Assembly: GCA_039111635.1 (NCBI GenBank)
Contig: JBCAQO010000013.1
Span: 1,054,001 to 1,118,000 of the forward strand
Length of the DNA: 64,000 nt
Reading direction: 5' to 3'
Source of the DNA: Heterobasidion occidentale
Taxonomy: Eukaryota; Basidiomycota; Agaricomycetes; Russulales; Bondarzewiaceae
This document shows positions 10,807-22,891 of the stretch, in pieces. Under the pieces are notes generated by a model. It searched no databases and was not told the origin of the DNA. It was given only the letters and a program-made list of their open reading frames with translations. The position numbers and the translations under genes are program-made. The number at the start of each line of letters is the position of its first letter. Position 1 is the first letter of the stretch.

Positions 10807-12903
10807 GTTCGAAGAACGAAGAGGGAAAGCGGTCAAGGGAAATTATGTAGAGCGCGTTTGCCTGGAAGCTATTTATAAGGTCTTGTGAGCAAGGCGACAC
10901 TGCACACATATCTATTCGGACCGAGGCGTGAAACAACACCACATAAATGGAGGGCGGGTGCACCGACCGGAGCGAAAGCCAAAATGACTGGAAACGTGAC
11001 CGAGTTTTTGATGCATTAGAGATACCGCTCAGGTTGTAAAAGGTAGAGATATCCTCCGGAATGAGCTACTGAAAGGTCCGAGAAATTGAGCAGCCCTCGG
11101 CGCGTGATGTTGGAATGACGCATTCAACGCTGCGGTTCCTGATCTAGTAGAGCAGTGGCTTGAAGCAACATTGAACCTGTCTGCGGATAGTCCTGAGTCC
11201 TGATCTGGCAAGGGGCCTGTCAGTGTCTGTTGCCTGTGACACAAGGTGAACGGCAAGCACATGTAGAGCCGCCCTGAATCATCGTTTCGCGAGGATGACA
11301 TATGGACTCACCTTTATCCACGCCTCCACATTCCTTTGACATTGTCAGGGAGGTATAGAACGCGACATTCACGACCAATAAAGTCGTGAACTTCACGTAT
11401 ATGGCCCTTCGCATCAATCAAACGGTTTGTCTTGTGTCATGGTTGCCGCGGTGGCAACGTTCAAAGTAATTCCGACCCTCGATGGAGACATTTTCGAAGG
11501 ACAGAAGAGGAGTTCAGTGCGAGGTGCGTACATTGAAAAGCTTCATGTGCGCTGTTGCGGGTGCAGAAGACTGCGGAGGGAGACAAGGTGGTTGACAACC
11601 CATTGGGAGGACAGTGTTGAGCTGAGGCGACTGCATGGAAAGGGATGGAGTGAGCGCCTGGGTGACCGGCAGGTCGAATGATTGCCGCGAATGCAGTTCC
11701 ATTAATGAACCGGTGAAAACGTCACCCAGATAAGTACACCTGCACACTTTAGTACCACGCTGATGCGCTGTTGGACATAAACCTCCTCAGTCAATTCAAT
11801 GGTACCAACTCGAAGACGTCATTGAACAGCGGTCATATCCTTACCAACTGTCACTGCATTGACACCATGGTTCCTAATCTAACTCCAGAACAGAACCAGT
11901 GGCTGAGCGTGCAGAGGCGGACGCCCGCGAAGGAGAAGCAGTAACACCGATGAGGAACAAGCGCGTGTGAGTGGTACCGTGCAAGTCCATGCGCTGCCCC
12001 AAGACAGACGCCACCTCTCCGCTTCCCGGATCATCCTTCGCAATGGCTATCCCTTGGACACGGAATCGGAAACGCCTAGAGAGGTGTGGAGCGTCACTGA
12101 ATGTGGCTGACAAAGTGCTCGTTCGACGTCCTCAAAGGTCCGAGCCGAGTGTGCTCGTCACGTCTGTGAGGTTCAAGTCTTGCTGTTGATCTCAGTCGGC
12201 TCATGTGTGTGAGTGTGAGGGGGCGGTGGTATGCATTGTGGAACAACCGAACACTGCTGGGTGACTCGAGAAGAAAAAATTGGAGGTTACAAAGTAAGCC
12301 GGCGGCTGAGCGCTGAGCAAACGGCGTCCGATGCGTCGGAGGCGAATCCCGATCCGGATATTCATGCGACTTCGAGTCGGAAATCAAATTTGTAGTAAAC
12401 ATGATCATGACCTATCGGGGACCTATCCTGCTCCATTGTTTCCTTGACTAGCAGACTTGAAATGCGATGCCACCTACGACTATGCATTTTTCTCTGACAG
12501 CGCGACAGTGCCGGCCCATCAGCCTATTCTCATCTCAAGAGCGCTGTCTACTATGATCAGTACAAGCACGCCGGTTCAAGTCGACTTCGTGGTTGGATCA
12601 AGCAGAACCGACTCCAATTGGCAAGGATTGAATTAAATATGAGGCTCGTTGAGGCCCCCTGCAACGAGTGATGACAGATTCAGCGCGCGCCGATAGATTA
12701 TTAGACACACCAGAAAGCACTAATAGGTCGTTGTGAATTGGCATACGATGGCAAGGCGCTGAGCGGAGAGGCGCTCAGCCGCTCAGCGTACCACAAGCGC
12801 CACGAATTGGTTGGAATAGACACGTCTTCGAGTCATGTGATTAGCGAATAATGCAGATGAAATACATCGTCAGTGCGTCACGTCGTATGATGCCCGGGAC
12901 AAT

Positions 12904-12935
<32 letters not shown>

Positions 12936-12969
12936 TGCGAATACCAGACAAAAGAAGGATATGAACCGT
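10807..12969. other. Intergenic region between the two tandem GMC genes
   Basis: This holds the promoter side of paralog 1 and the 3' side of paralog 2, both on the minus strand. The short open frames here have no recognisable domain and change frame without splice support. A (GA)n microsatellite lies at 12904-12931, probably in the 3' UTR of paralog 2. Confidence 0.6.
12904..12931. repeat. (GA)n microsatellite
   Basis: An almost perfect GA dinucleotide run about 40 bases past the stop codon of the minus-strand GMC paralog 2. The transcript would carry it as a CU-rich 3' UTR tract. Confidence 0.9.
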
Positions 12970-15664
12970 TCAGTGCAGGCCCCATGCGGCCTTGATGAGG
13001 TCCGCCCCTCGTTCCGCAAAAGCGTATACCGCCGCCTGTCAATTCATGAAAGGTGTCAGCGCGCCAAAAGCGTCGTCTCCGGGCGACCGCCACATACCTG
13101 TGTATGAGCGGCAGGAATGTACGGCTAGAGAGATCGACGAATCAAAGGTAAGCCCTCGTCGAATAGACAAACGACGCGCTCAAAGGGAAGGACTCACGAT
13201 CACAGACGCGTCGATGATGCGCAGGCCTTTGGTCTTCTTCACCCTCAAATCGGGGTTCACGACTGCAGGCCGGCAGTCCCAAACAAGACAATCAGCGCGC
13301 CGCCAAGCAGGGGGGGCTCTCCAAATCGAGGCACGCACCTCCGGATTTCGCGTCCACGGCCGACATGCTCGCCGTCCCGACGGGATGAAACACGGTCGAC
13401 GTCTGGTTCCGCGCGAACTCCTCGATCTCCGCGTCGGTCTTCGCCAGCCCGCCCACGCCGAACTGCCCGATCACGTAGTCCTTCCACGCCGGCGCCGTCA
13501 GGAACCGCCGCGCGGACTTGATGGCCTCCACCGCGACGAAGGCGTCTACCGGGTGCTTCAGGAAGGCGGGGTCGATGAGCGGGAAGTCGAACGGGTTGCT
13601 CGAGTTGAGGCGGACGCTCCCACCTGCAAGGGCCGCCGCGGTCCGGCATCGTTCAGCATACCAAGGACGGTCAGAAGAGATAGCGAACTGCGGGCACTCA
13701 CGAGACGCCGGCGTTGCCAGGTTGGTTAATATGCTCATGTAGTTCCCCGTGGCCGGGATAGGCACCGTGAATCCGGCAAACCCGTTCTTACACTCCCCGT
13801 GAGCCCAAGCGAGTCTTCACGCGCCTCCAGTGCCCCACTCACCGAAAAGATGACCTCATAGTGGGCCGAGTTTGGCCCCGCCGTGGGGTCCGAGTAATTC
13901 TTGAAAATCGACGAGTTGTCCGGGATGCGGAGCCAGCCGATCAGGTTGGCCAGTCCGTCGACGAAGGGCCCGGTCCCGGCAGTATTGTACTGCGACATTA
14001 TATCTCCGAACAGCGTCGTGTTCCGCTCGAAGGTCTCGAAGGTCCTCGTCGAGTTGACCTCGAATTGGTTCGGGAGCAGCGTGTGGTCCTGCAGGTTCTG
14101 CCCGATGTCGGGAAGATCCACGAGCGCCTTGATGCCAAATTTCTTCAGCGTCGCAGGGTCGCCCAAGCCAGAAAGCATCAGCAGCTGGGGCGTGTTTATG
14201 GCGCCTGCAGACATGATGATCTCTTTCTTGGGCGAGACGCGGTACCGCTTCCCTGTCGATGGCAATGGCAAAGCGTAAAACGGGTCAGCACGCTTGGGGA
14301 AGACCCCGCACCACGAAGCCGGCGTTCTCACCTGTGCTGCTCTTTGCGAATTCTATGGATTTGAAGGACACGGACCCATGGCTTGATTTGTCCGCCGCGA
14401 TGATCCTTGTGACGTGCGACTCGATCAGGACATCGAGATTGTGGCGGCTCACGTAGCGCGGTGCGAGGTACGCGGTGGCCGAGCTGCTCCGCTTGTTCCC
14501 AGAAATAGTCGTCTGCGTCCAGCCTGCGCAAAAAAAAAGCCCGATGAGCACCCAACACATCCGCGGAAGGAAAAACACGTGTCGTACCGACTCCAAGCGT
14601 CTTCCCAGAGTTGACGTCCTCCCTGAACGGATACTCCGAGGCCAGCTCCTTCGTAGTCTGCACGACCCTATCGTCAATCGTCTGCGGGAACCCAGGCAAA
14701 CTGACCTTCAAAGGCCCAGAAAAGCCGTGGAACGCGGGGTCGAACTGCCCGGTGATGTTGTGATGGTCCGCCGGCTCTACGAAGTGCTCGCTCTGGCACC
14801 GGGTCGGCGGGAGGGGGAGGTCCAGATCAAGACTCGGTCTGTGTAAGAGAGCAAGTCTGAGCGACGCGCGCGCACCTTTTTGAAGTACTTCTGGAGCGCG
14901 TCCCATGACCAGCCATGGTCGCCTGTCACATTCGCGTACCGGTTCCAGTCGTCGTCCGATCCGCGGGTATACACCATGAAATCTACACACACAAAAATCA
15001 GCCGGGAAAACGCCGCAGAGCGGCGAACGTCGACGGTCGCGCGGCAAAGGCACTCACTGACGGAGCTGCTGCCGCCGAGCAGGCGTCCTCGCGGATACGG
15101 CACGGTGCGGTTGTTCAGCCCGACCTGCGGCACGGTGGTGTAGTTCCACGTCCACGGACTCGCAGGGTAGAACTGCGTGCAGAAGAACGGAACGATCGAG
15201 TCCTCGACGCCTTCGTTCCTATAAAATGAATGGAATCGAAGCGCCGATCCCGCGACACAACAATCAGAGCGTCAGCGTCGTCGTCGGCATCGCACGCACA
15301 CGAACAGCCACCGCCCAAAACGGCGCGCGGGGCTCGGTCCGGGGTAAGGTGAGGACTTACGACGGCCCGGCTTCGATGACGAGGACGCGTACGGATTTGT
15401 CCTCGGTCAGCCGGTTTGCGACCACATTTCCTGCGGTGCCACCTACAGTAACACGAGGATCAGACAAAGAAGTCTCAGCACGTGAAGAACAAAGGACAGG
15501 CGTAAGCGCGGCGATAGAGGATGCGTACCGCCGATGACGACAAAGTCGTACTCGTTTCGAAGCACGTGCGTGGGGTCGTCGAACACCTTGCCCGATGCCC
15601 CAGTCGCCGCGAGGAGGACGAGGGCCAGGGTCGCGAGCCGCGCCAGTAGCAGAGGAGACGACAT
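12970..15664 (-). CDS. Secreted GMC oxidoreductase, aryl-alcohol-oxidase type, paralog 2
   Basis: This is a close paralog of the upstream minus-strand GMC gene, with the same domain order and exon joints. The start at 15664 gives a signal peptide ([20 protein letters not shown]), then [64 protein letters not shown], the second GMC signature ([19 protein letters not shown]), and the catalytic-His segment [18 protein letters not shown]. The tail reads IPAAHTQ, then [12 protein letters not shown]. Unlike paralog 1, the second catalytic position is His, giving the His-His pair of characterised aryl-alcohol oxidases, and the matching intron has a normal GT donor (CAG|GTATGT). The role would be extracellular alcohol oxidation with H2O2 release to support peroxidases. 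The family is certain; the substrate is inferred. Confidence 0.93.
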
Positions 15665-16281
15665 CTTCGAAGGCGCGGACGGTCGGACGGTCGAAGAAGT
15701 GGGGACGCGGTCGTGTGCGGTATGTTATGGCCCTGCGCCGTGCGCGAAGCTAAATATGGGCCCTCGGGACGCGGCCATCACGGAGAAGCTGGCTCGGCCG
15801 TGGGTCGTGCCAGCCAGTCAGCACGCAAAGACGAGCGATTACCCCTCCATAAGCCCATTCTCGGCGCAGAGTGTTGCGAGGTGGCGACAGCAGGTACTCG
15901 CACCTAGCGACCGACCTGGGAGCGGCTGAGCGTGGGTCGCGGGCTTCGCAGGTGCCTCGCAGGGCCATCGTCGGCCATAGAGCTGCTCGGCGGTGGCAAT
16001 GCACCCTGCTGACCGCTGACAGAGTCGCGGCACTGATGCGTGTCTCAATCAATTAAGAGGGGTGAAAATTTTACCTTCGGCATGACATACAACCATGCAC
16101 AGCCCCTCCACCTTTTGGTCCCGGCCTCAAACCATGTGAGATTGTACAAGGGCAGCGTACACGACATAGGAAAAGCGCAATAAATAGCCTGACTCGCGTC
16201 AGCAAAGCATAGATACCAAAAAATAGACCGATCCACATGCCGAACATACACCGTTCCACCGTCCACGTCCACCGTCCAACA
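15665..16281. other. Promoter of GMC paralog 2 and 3' flank of DUF6534 gene copy 1
   Basis: No gene is recognisable. Sequence homology to the 3' flank of DUF6534 copy 2 begins at about 16240. Confidence 0.5.
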
Positions 16282-18132
16282 TTAATCGACACTGTCAACC
16301 TGCTTCTTCGAATCGTGTATCGTCTCGTCATCAACCTGCGACGTCTCCTGCTAACGCAATCCGTTCAGCACCACCGGCCACCAAAGAGATCCCCGGAACA
16401 GACAGACGCGACACTCACCGACTGCGGCAGCACGACCATCTGCATGTCGTTCCCGTTCTCGTCCATCATCCTGCGCGTCGTGGTGACCTTCACGCTCGGC
16501 ATCGTGGCCGTGCCAGACCTGCCCGTCGTGAAGTTGAACGACGTGCCCGAGTCCTCCCACAGCGCGACGCTCCGCCCCTGCGCCGAGCTGCTCGAGACCG
16601 ACGAGCCGCTCTTGAACACCGCGCGCGCGTTCAGCGTGGCCAGAATCGTGTTCGAGTACCTGAGTGCGTATGCGTGGGTGCACGAGAGAAAGCAGGTCAG
16701 TCAGAGAGGCACGCAGGGCAGGCACATAACGCTATCGCATGATGGCATCAGGCGTGCGCACTCACAGTTTCGCGAGCATCAAGAAGCTATCGGTCCAGAC
16801 CGAAGACGCAAGAACGCACGAATGTGGGAGCGATCAGCGATTCGGCCGATCTGGGCAGGCGGACGTGCGCACTCACAGGATGAAGTGGATGTTGTTGTGA
16901 TGGAAGGCCCAGAAGAAGATCAGCTCGATGGTCGCCCCGAACGCCGTGATCATGCCCGTCTCGACCGTGAGCTTGATCAGCTTGTTGAGCATGTCCTTCG
17001 TCTCCATCCAGTGCGAAGATGAGCTGGCGCGGATGAGCTAGCATAGTTCCCATAGGACGTCAGCTAGGTAGATCACACGTATGCAAAGATCAGAAGCACT
17101 CACGAATCGGACCATGACCACGGCGATCATCACGTCGCAGACGGCGCTGCCAGTGAGCCACACCTAAACGACAATGAGCGATGGTACCGATGAATCAGTT
17201 GAAGAACTTGCCGTGACTTCGGGATCGAGCTCGTTGATTTTGCTGAAGTTACCGATCAAGGAGAACTGGAACGATCAAAGGGATTGGCAATCAATCAAAG
17301 ACACGGAACCGGCAAGCTTGCCTTGACGCCGCAATAGAACGCCATCGCCCATGAGAGGATTGATATCTAGGAGGAACGTCAGGACACCCGAGAACTCTAG
17401 AATATGCTACTGGACAAGGTCCACTCACGACGGCGATGCAGAAGGGAAGGATCCGACTTTTCCCCAAGACAGATATCCTCCAGCAGAAGAAAATCTGGAC
17501 ACACGACGATACTGCGTTTCGTTCATCATTGAGAATCGGACACTCGAAGAAGAAGGCTGAAACGCACTGAAGCCACAAATCGGAGGAAGCGTCGTGAACG
17601 ACCAAGTCGGTGCGGCCAGGGAGTCGAGGTCGCCCCATCCCGCAGCGAGGCCTTGCCATGCTGCGATGGTGCTGAACACGGACGACAGGATCTCGGCCGA
17701 GAACACGATCCACACTAAGTCAACAACGATGTCAATGGCGGTGCACTGCATATCAATACGACGGCATACCGAAGATCTTTATCCACCGATCGTCCTTTGG
17801 GAAGTTCAGGTGATAAAAATCTAAGCGATGCGTGACAAATAGTATCAACGACGTGTCAGAAAAAAAAGCGCGACAGGTGGCATACACATCTGCACGACCA
17901 AGACCCCAAATAGACCATATCCGAACAGATATCCCAGAAGCTGTATGCCAGACAGGGCAGGATGGCCCGCGATCAGTGTCAACGAAGCTCGAGACGGTGT
18001 CTGCTACGAACCAAAGGGCCTTGTCTGTTGCCAAAGCGCAACGTGGTTAGCGACGCAGACGCAGACGCTCAAACAAAAGGAGCAAACGTACACGAGGGCG
18101 ATATCGGCGGGCACACCAGGCAAAGGCGCCAT
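16282..18132 (-). CDS. DUF6534 seven-helix membrane protein, copy 1
   Basis: The family is a large mushroom-specific group of integral membrane proteins of unknown function. The start at 18132 gives MAPLPGVPADIALV. A 13-nt microexon at 18012-18024 then supplies QGPL and joins to LLGYLFGYGLFGVLVVQMY and FYHLNFPKDDRWIKIF, the first helix and loop typical of the family. Further segments are VWIVFSAEILSSVF, QIFFCWRISVLGK, SWAMAFYCGVK, VCDVMIAVVMVRF, LTVETGMITAFGATIELIFF and YSNTILATLNAR. The last exon is a Ser/Thr-rich cytosolic tail ending at the stop at 16282. A core promoter (CTATATAG at 18207) lies 75 bases upstream of the ATG, the same distance as in copy 2. The frame is open throughout. Function is unknown; family assignment is confident. 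Confidence 0.88.
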
Positions 18133-19201
18133 GATCGTTTTCTCTTCACAGTCGTGGCCTGGACACAAGTCGCGGTGAAACGCAAAGAGGGCAAGCGCAG
18201 CGACGGCTATATAGTTTGGAGCTGTCCGTGCATATCATTTGTGATGCGGACGCGTTCTGCGTGCGGTGGCGACGGGGCATGTCAATGAGGCTTAGCACAT
18301 GATGCATGATCGATCGCAATCGCCACTGCAACTGCGCCAGGGACAAGCGCCCGCCGGATCTGCAAGCAGGTGAGCAAAACGCTGCTCCCAACTGAGATAG
18401 GCTGATATAGATCCACCGCTTCGAACTCTATTGACAAGTGTTGGAGGCAGTGATTGCGCGATGGGGGTGATGATAGGATCAGGTTCCCCTCATCCAATGT
18501 ATAGAAGGAAGCAGAAGCGACGAAACGCAACCCTGCTCAGGCCCAGGAAAGCCGGGGCCTGTGAGAGAGATGGGGAAGTGTGCGTTTCGTTTCCTTCCTG
18601 AGGATCGTATTCACCCGGTACGACATGCGTGTGCGTGGTCCCTCAGTTTGACAGCAAGGGTTCTGATCTGGAGCCGCCTTTGGGACGCAAAAAGAGACGT
18701 GCTCACCGAACGGTGTGAACACGCGCCCATACCGGGTGGAGAAGACGAGGAGAAACTCAGCAGAAGACCCCCGCCACCGCCGGCGCAGCGGAAGTATGAA
18801 CGCTGCTTAGTCAACTCACCGCCAAATCCTCGGAAGCATGTCTCGACGCTCCCACCGGCGACTTGTCTGAATCCGGTGATGATCGTATGATGGTGCGGAA
18901 CGCCTGCAACGTTCTGGTGGAAGACGGTGCGCGTTGGAAGCTGGCCAGCGGCCATCACATGGAAGCCCAGGAATGGAACGCGGCAGCGTCCACCTCGATG
19001 CCGCGTGCGCCGTGGGCTCTCGTCGCCCGTTGTGGAACTCGGGTCCCCCGTCGAGCCCGCTGTTTAGCTCGCCACTGCACACCGCTCTCCATCCACTGCG
19101 CTGAGCTCCTTCCACCTACTTCGCCCCGTTCCATCGCCTCTCTCTCACCACAACATCAGTAGCATCCAGCTGGTGATACTTTGAGCCAGCTTTGTTCGCC
19201 A
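18133..19201. other. Divergent promoter region between DUF6534 copy 1 and the MFS gene
   Basis: It holds one copy of the promoter unit found in triplicate near 36 kb, extending to about 18890. The last 300 bases before the MFS start show no further recognisable element. Confidence 0.6.
18207..18214 (-). promoter_or_regulatory. TATA-like element of DUF6534 copy 1
   Basis: CTATATAG lies 75 bases upstream of the start codon and is conserved in sequence and spacing with copy 2. Confidence 0.55.
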
Positions 19202-21654
19202 ATGTCTCAGGCAGTCGACGAGGTGGGTCACGACCGTGCTGCGCATCTCCCTTGCTGTGCTGACCTGCCTTTACAGAACGCAGGCATGACAGAGCGCGAA
19301 AAGAAGTCCGAGGACGTCGACACCAACCCTACAGGTGTCTCTACTACGCCGTACCCAAAGAGCAGCCTATACCAGCGTCGTCGCTGTCGGCCCCTCCAGA
19401 GGGGGTACACAGCGTGGTTGACGGTCGCCGGCGCGTACGTGCTGATTTTGTTTCTTTTGAATGTATGACAGTGCTCACGATACTTCAGTTGGTTGGTGCA
19501 GTTTTGCACGTTTGGGTGCGTTTTGCGAATAGGACTCGTCGTCTCGCGCTGGCTCTGCTCATACGCTCTAAACTTTGATAGATACTCGAATGCGTTCGGA
19601 GTGTATCAAGGTATGGTTCACAAATGACTTCATGTACTTACGAAGCTTCCTCTGAGACTTGGGCTTCTGCGCTCAGATTTCTACGTTCGCGAGTACTTGA
19701 CAAACCACACCTCGTCAGAAATCAGGTTCGCCTTGCGTCATTTATCTTCGTGAACCGCAATGTCGACGTCGGTTTGCGCAGCTGGATCGGTAGCATGCAA
19801 GTCATGCTCGTCCTCTCTCTCGGGCTGTTTACAGGCCAGTTGTACGACAGAGGATACTTGTACGCGCATATTACCCCTTCTTTTTCTCTCGAGCCACGTC
19901 TGAGCAGTGCCACGAATCCCCAGCCACCACCTCATGATCGGAGGCTCGATCCTCTTCGCGTTCTGCCTCTTCATGCTCTCGCTGTCCCACCCAAACCAGT
20001 ACTACCAGGTCATTTCCGCCGCTGACATCCCCGCATGGCGTGTACTGACCCATATTCACGGGCGCGCGACGCCCATAACCGCAGGTGTTCCTCAGTCAAG
20101 GCCTCGGCGTCGGCCTCGCGATCGGCATGACCTACATCCCCAGCCTCGGCGTCATCTCGCACTACTTCCAGCGCCGGCGCGCGCTCGTGATGGGCATCGC
20201 CGCCTCGGGGTCCTCGCTCGGCGGCGTCATCCACCCTATCATGCTCAACAAGCTCTTCCACGGGCCGAGCGGCTTCCAGAAGGGCGTGCGCTACAGCGCC
20301 GCGATGAACCTCATCCTCCTGTTCATCGCGAACTGCCTCATGCGCACGAGGCTCCCCCCGAGGAAGGGTGGGAACATGTTCACTGGGACAGGGGCGTTCG
20401 CGAGGGACCCGCCGTATGTCCTGGCGGTGATCGGGTAAATTTATTTCCTGAGGGGGATGGCAGGGTAAATCAGCGTGCTCACTCCGCTCTTGGCATGCGC
20501 TTTTTTCTAGGGCGTTCCTTGTAATCCTAGGCCTGTTCTTTCCCATCTTTTTCCTGCAGCTGGATGCCATCACGCACAACCTCGATCCCAACTTCGCCTT
20601 CTACTCGGTGCGTGTGCCCCCTCCCACTCTACCCCTGGATCCACACCACTGACACCGCTGAACACGTGCTGGGTCTCGTTGCGCCAGCTCGCGATCCTCA
20701 ACGCGGCGAGCGTCTTCGGGCGGGTGATCCCGAGCCTCATCGCGCAGACGACGGGCGTGTTCAACACGATCGTCGTCTGCACCGCCATCTGCGGCATCCT
20801 CGTGTTCAGCATGTTCGGCGTCACGACCGTCGGCGCCGTCATCGTGTTCGCCATCCTCTTCGGCTTCTTCTCCGGCGCGTGTACGTCCTCCGCTTTTTCT
20901 CCCTTGCAGTGTCTCTTTTAGGACCGCGATGGCTGCCGCCGGGCGATGGCGGTCGGCGTCCGGCGGTGTCAGCCGTGGCGTTAATGCGGGGGTTGACGTG
21001 CTGACTACTTACCCATCCCATAGACGTGTCGCTGCTCGCGCCGATGCTGACGTCCCTCGCGCGAGACGTCACCGAGATCGGGTAAGTGCATGCCCTATGC
21101 CCTCCGGGTGTCCCCCCCTCTCTGTCATTACGTGCACGGTGCACCGCCCCCTATGATTACCCGCACCGCACCGCATCGGGTTTTAACTCACGTGGATCCC
21201 GCGCGCACAGGTCCCGGATGGGCATATGCTACACGTTCACCGGTGCGTCCCCCGCCCCCCGATCACCTCCCTGTTTCGCGTGTGCTTACTGTCCGAAATG
21301 GGTCGCGCGCATATATCCAGGCGTCGGGAGTTTAGTCGGTTCGTCACCGCCCCACTCTGTCTCGCGAGTCGCGCCGACACCGCGGGACGCGCTCTTTTCC
21401 TGATTCATGTTTTGACCGTGTCTCTCTCTACTGTAGGTACCCCGATCGCAGGCGCACTGCTCACGCCCACGAACATGTGGTGGCGCCCGATCATATTCAG
21501 CGGTGTAAGCCCCGTCCTCTCACCTCCTTCCTTCGTTCCTTGCCATCATGTGTCTCACGTGTGATGCGCGTAGACGACGATGACCGTCGGCGCGGGCTTC
21601 CTGCTCGCTGCGCGGATGCTGGTGGCGGCGAGGAAGGGCAAGAGGGCGGTGTAG
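19202..21654 (+). CDS. MFS transporter, monocarboxylate transporter (MCT/SLC16-like) family
   Basis: Fungal members of this branch move small organic acids or related solutes across the plasma membrane. The likely start is the ATG at 19202, giving a hydrophilic cytosolic N-terminus with acidic patches before helix 1 (YTAWLTVAGAYVLILFLLN). Recognisable MCT features are DFYVREYLTNHTSSEIRWIG after helix 1, GQLYDRGYL, SQGLGVGLAIGMTYIPSLG, the conserved YFQRRRALVMGIAASGSSLG at helix 5, FLQLDAITHNLDPNFAFYS, LAILNAASVFGRVIPSLIA, and a final helix before the stop at 21654. At least eight introns interrupt it, so single frames look short. It sits between DUF6534 copy 1 and the GC-rich GMC/A-T-R block, so cargo such as an aryl acid is conceivable but unproven. 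Confidence 0.87.
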
Positions 21655-22891
21655 TCGGAGCTTGCGCTTATATCTGATATACGCTCGTCTGTGGATTTTT
21701 CTCTCTCTCTTTCGTGGTAGACGGTAGACGTGGAGTGGTGTCCTCTCACCTATCACCAGTGTTGACATGTGCATGAGTGCCTCTCTTTCGCTTTTGAAGC
21801 CATATACATCCCAATTCAGACGATCCTGCGGCTGACCTTGCCACCTTGCCTCTCGTGATACCTTCGCTACTACCATACAGGTATATATGTAGCGTTATCC
21901 TCCCCACCTCTTTGCGCTCTCCGGCGTCCTCTACACGTTCGCTCGGGAACCGTGCCGCCAAGATATCCTCCTCCGATGCCGTCAGGGCGCTGCCGCCGAG
22001 CTATGGGGCGAACAGGACGCCACGGATGATGGCCACGCTCAGTCCTCAAGAGCGGGCAACGCACACCCGCAGAAATATTTTTACCCTCCGCGGAGGTTTT
22101 GGATTAACTCCAGGATGATCAATGAGCGCTGAGGACGAGTCTCAGACTCGAGATGCGTCCGAGGGCATGTGCGGCCATCGTGCCGTCGCTTCGGGCCCTG
22201 CGTCGTATGCGAGGCCAGGCTCCGCTCCGATGTGGCTGCAGGCTGTGTGCTCCGCTCGAACCCCGCTCCCCTGCGCGCAGTCGCACGGTTTGAAATTCGT
22301 CGCTGTTTTCTAGAAGCAAATGTTTTCCCGAGTCGCTGCGCGCGAGGCTCCCGCTCATCGCGTCCTGAGTGGCACACGCGTCTGCTGGATGGGATGGATA
22401 GCACATAGATGTGATCGTGGGCATCGTGGATGCGGTCGCAGAACGGTCCTCAGACGAATGGGCCGAGGAGAGCCGGCGTGATGCTTGATGCACGGTTTTA
22501 CCGGAGGAACGAAGGTCGACAGCTGAGTGACTGTCTCCTTTGGATACTCGGCGGACTCCCATGCGCGCACAGTGCTCAAGCAGAGATTTCCTCCGCATGG
22601 TGTGTGGAAAAAGTTATAGCAGTAACGACGGGGGCCGTGAAGTTTATGACTGGCTGTTGCATATGAAGCCGGCCTTACAGCAGTCCATCAGGCAGCAAAG
22701 AGCCTCGATACGATACATTCGAAAAAGGAACCACCCTGTCTACATACATCCTTGATTCTGATTCACATGCGCATGATTCCCGACACACAGAAGCTCCACC
22801 TCTTATCGTACACCGCATCGCCTTCTGGGAGACACTATTCACTTATCAGCCTGCCGTGCTCGCGTCGCCGACGCACCGTCCGGAGGGGGCA
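21655..22891. other. Intergenic region, convergent ends of MFS and GMC gene 3
   Basis: No gene is recognisable. A 159-codon minus-strand open frame at 22119-22598 has no domain and skewed Ser/Arg composition, so I do not call it. Confidence 0.5.

Larger units (their letters stand above)
16240..18890. repeat. Dispersed duplication, copy 1 (DUF6534 gene plus promoter)
   Basis: This block is collinear with about 33840-36140, covering the 3' flank, all exons and introns of the DUF6534 gene, and an upstream promoter unit. Intron sequences are conserved as well as exons, so the duplication is of genomic DNA and fairly recent. The promoter unit here (about 18174-18890) has an extra stretch of roughly 280 bases in its middle that the other copies lack. 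Confidence 0.85.

Noticed and set aside
11874..12189. Overlapping small frames between the two GMC genes
   Set aside because: Both strands are open over the same DNA with no domain or splice logic.
12902..12934. CRISPR-like or regulatory array
   Set aside because: It is a plain GA dinucleotide microsatellite; the host is a eukaryote and no spacer-repeat array exists in the window.
22119..22598. 159-codon minus-strand open frame
   Set aside because: Ser/Arg/His-rich with no motif; overlaps equally open frames on the other strand.
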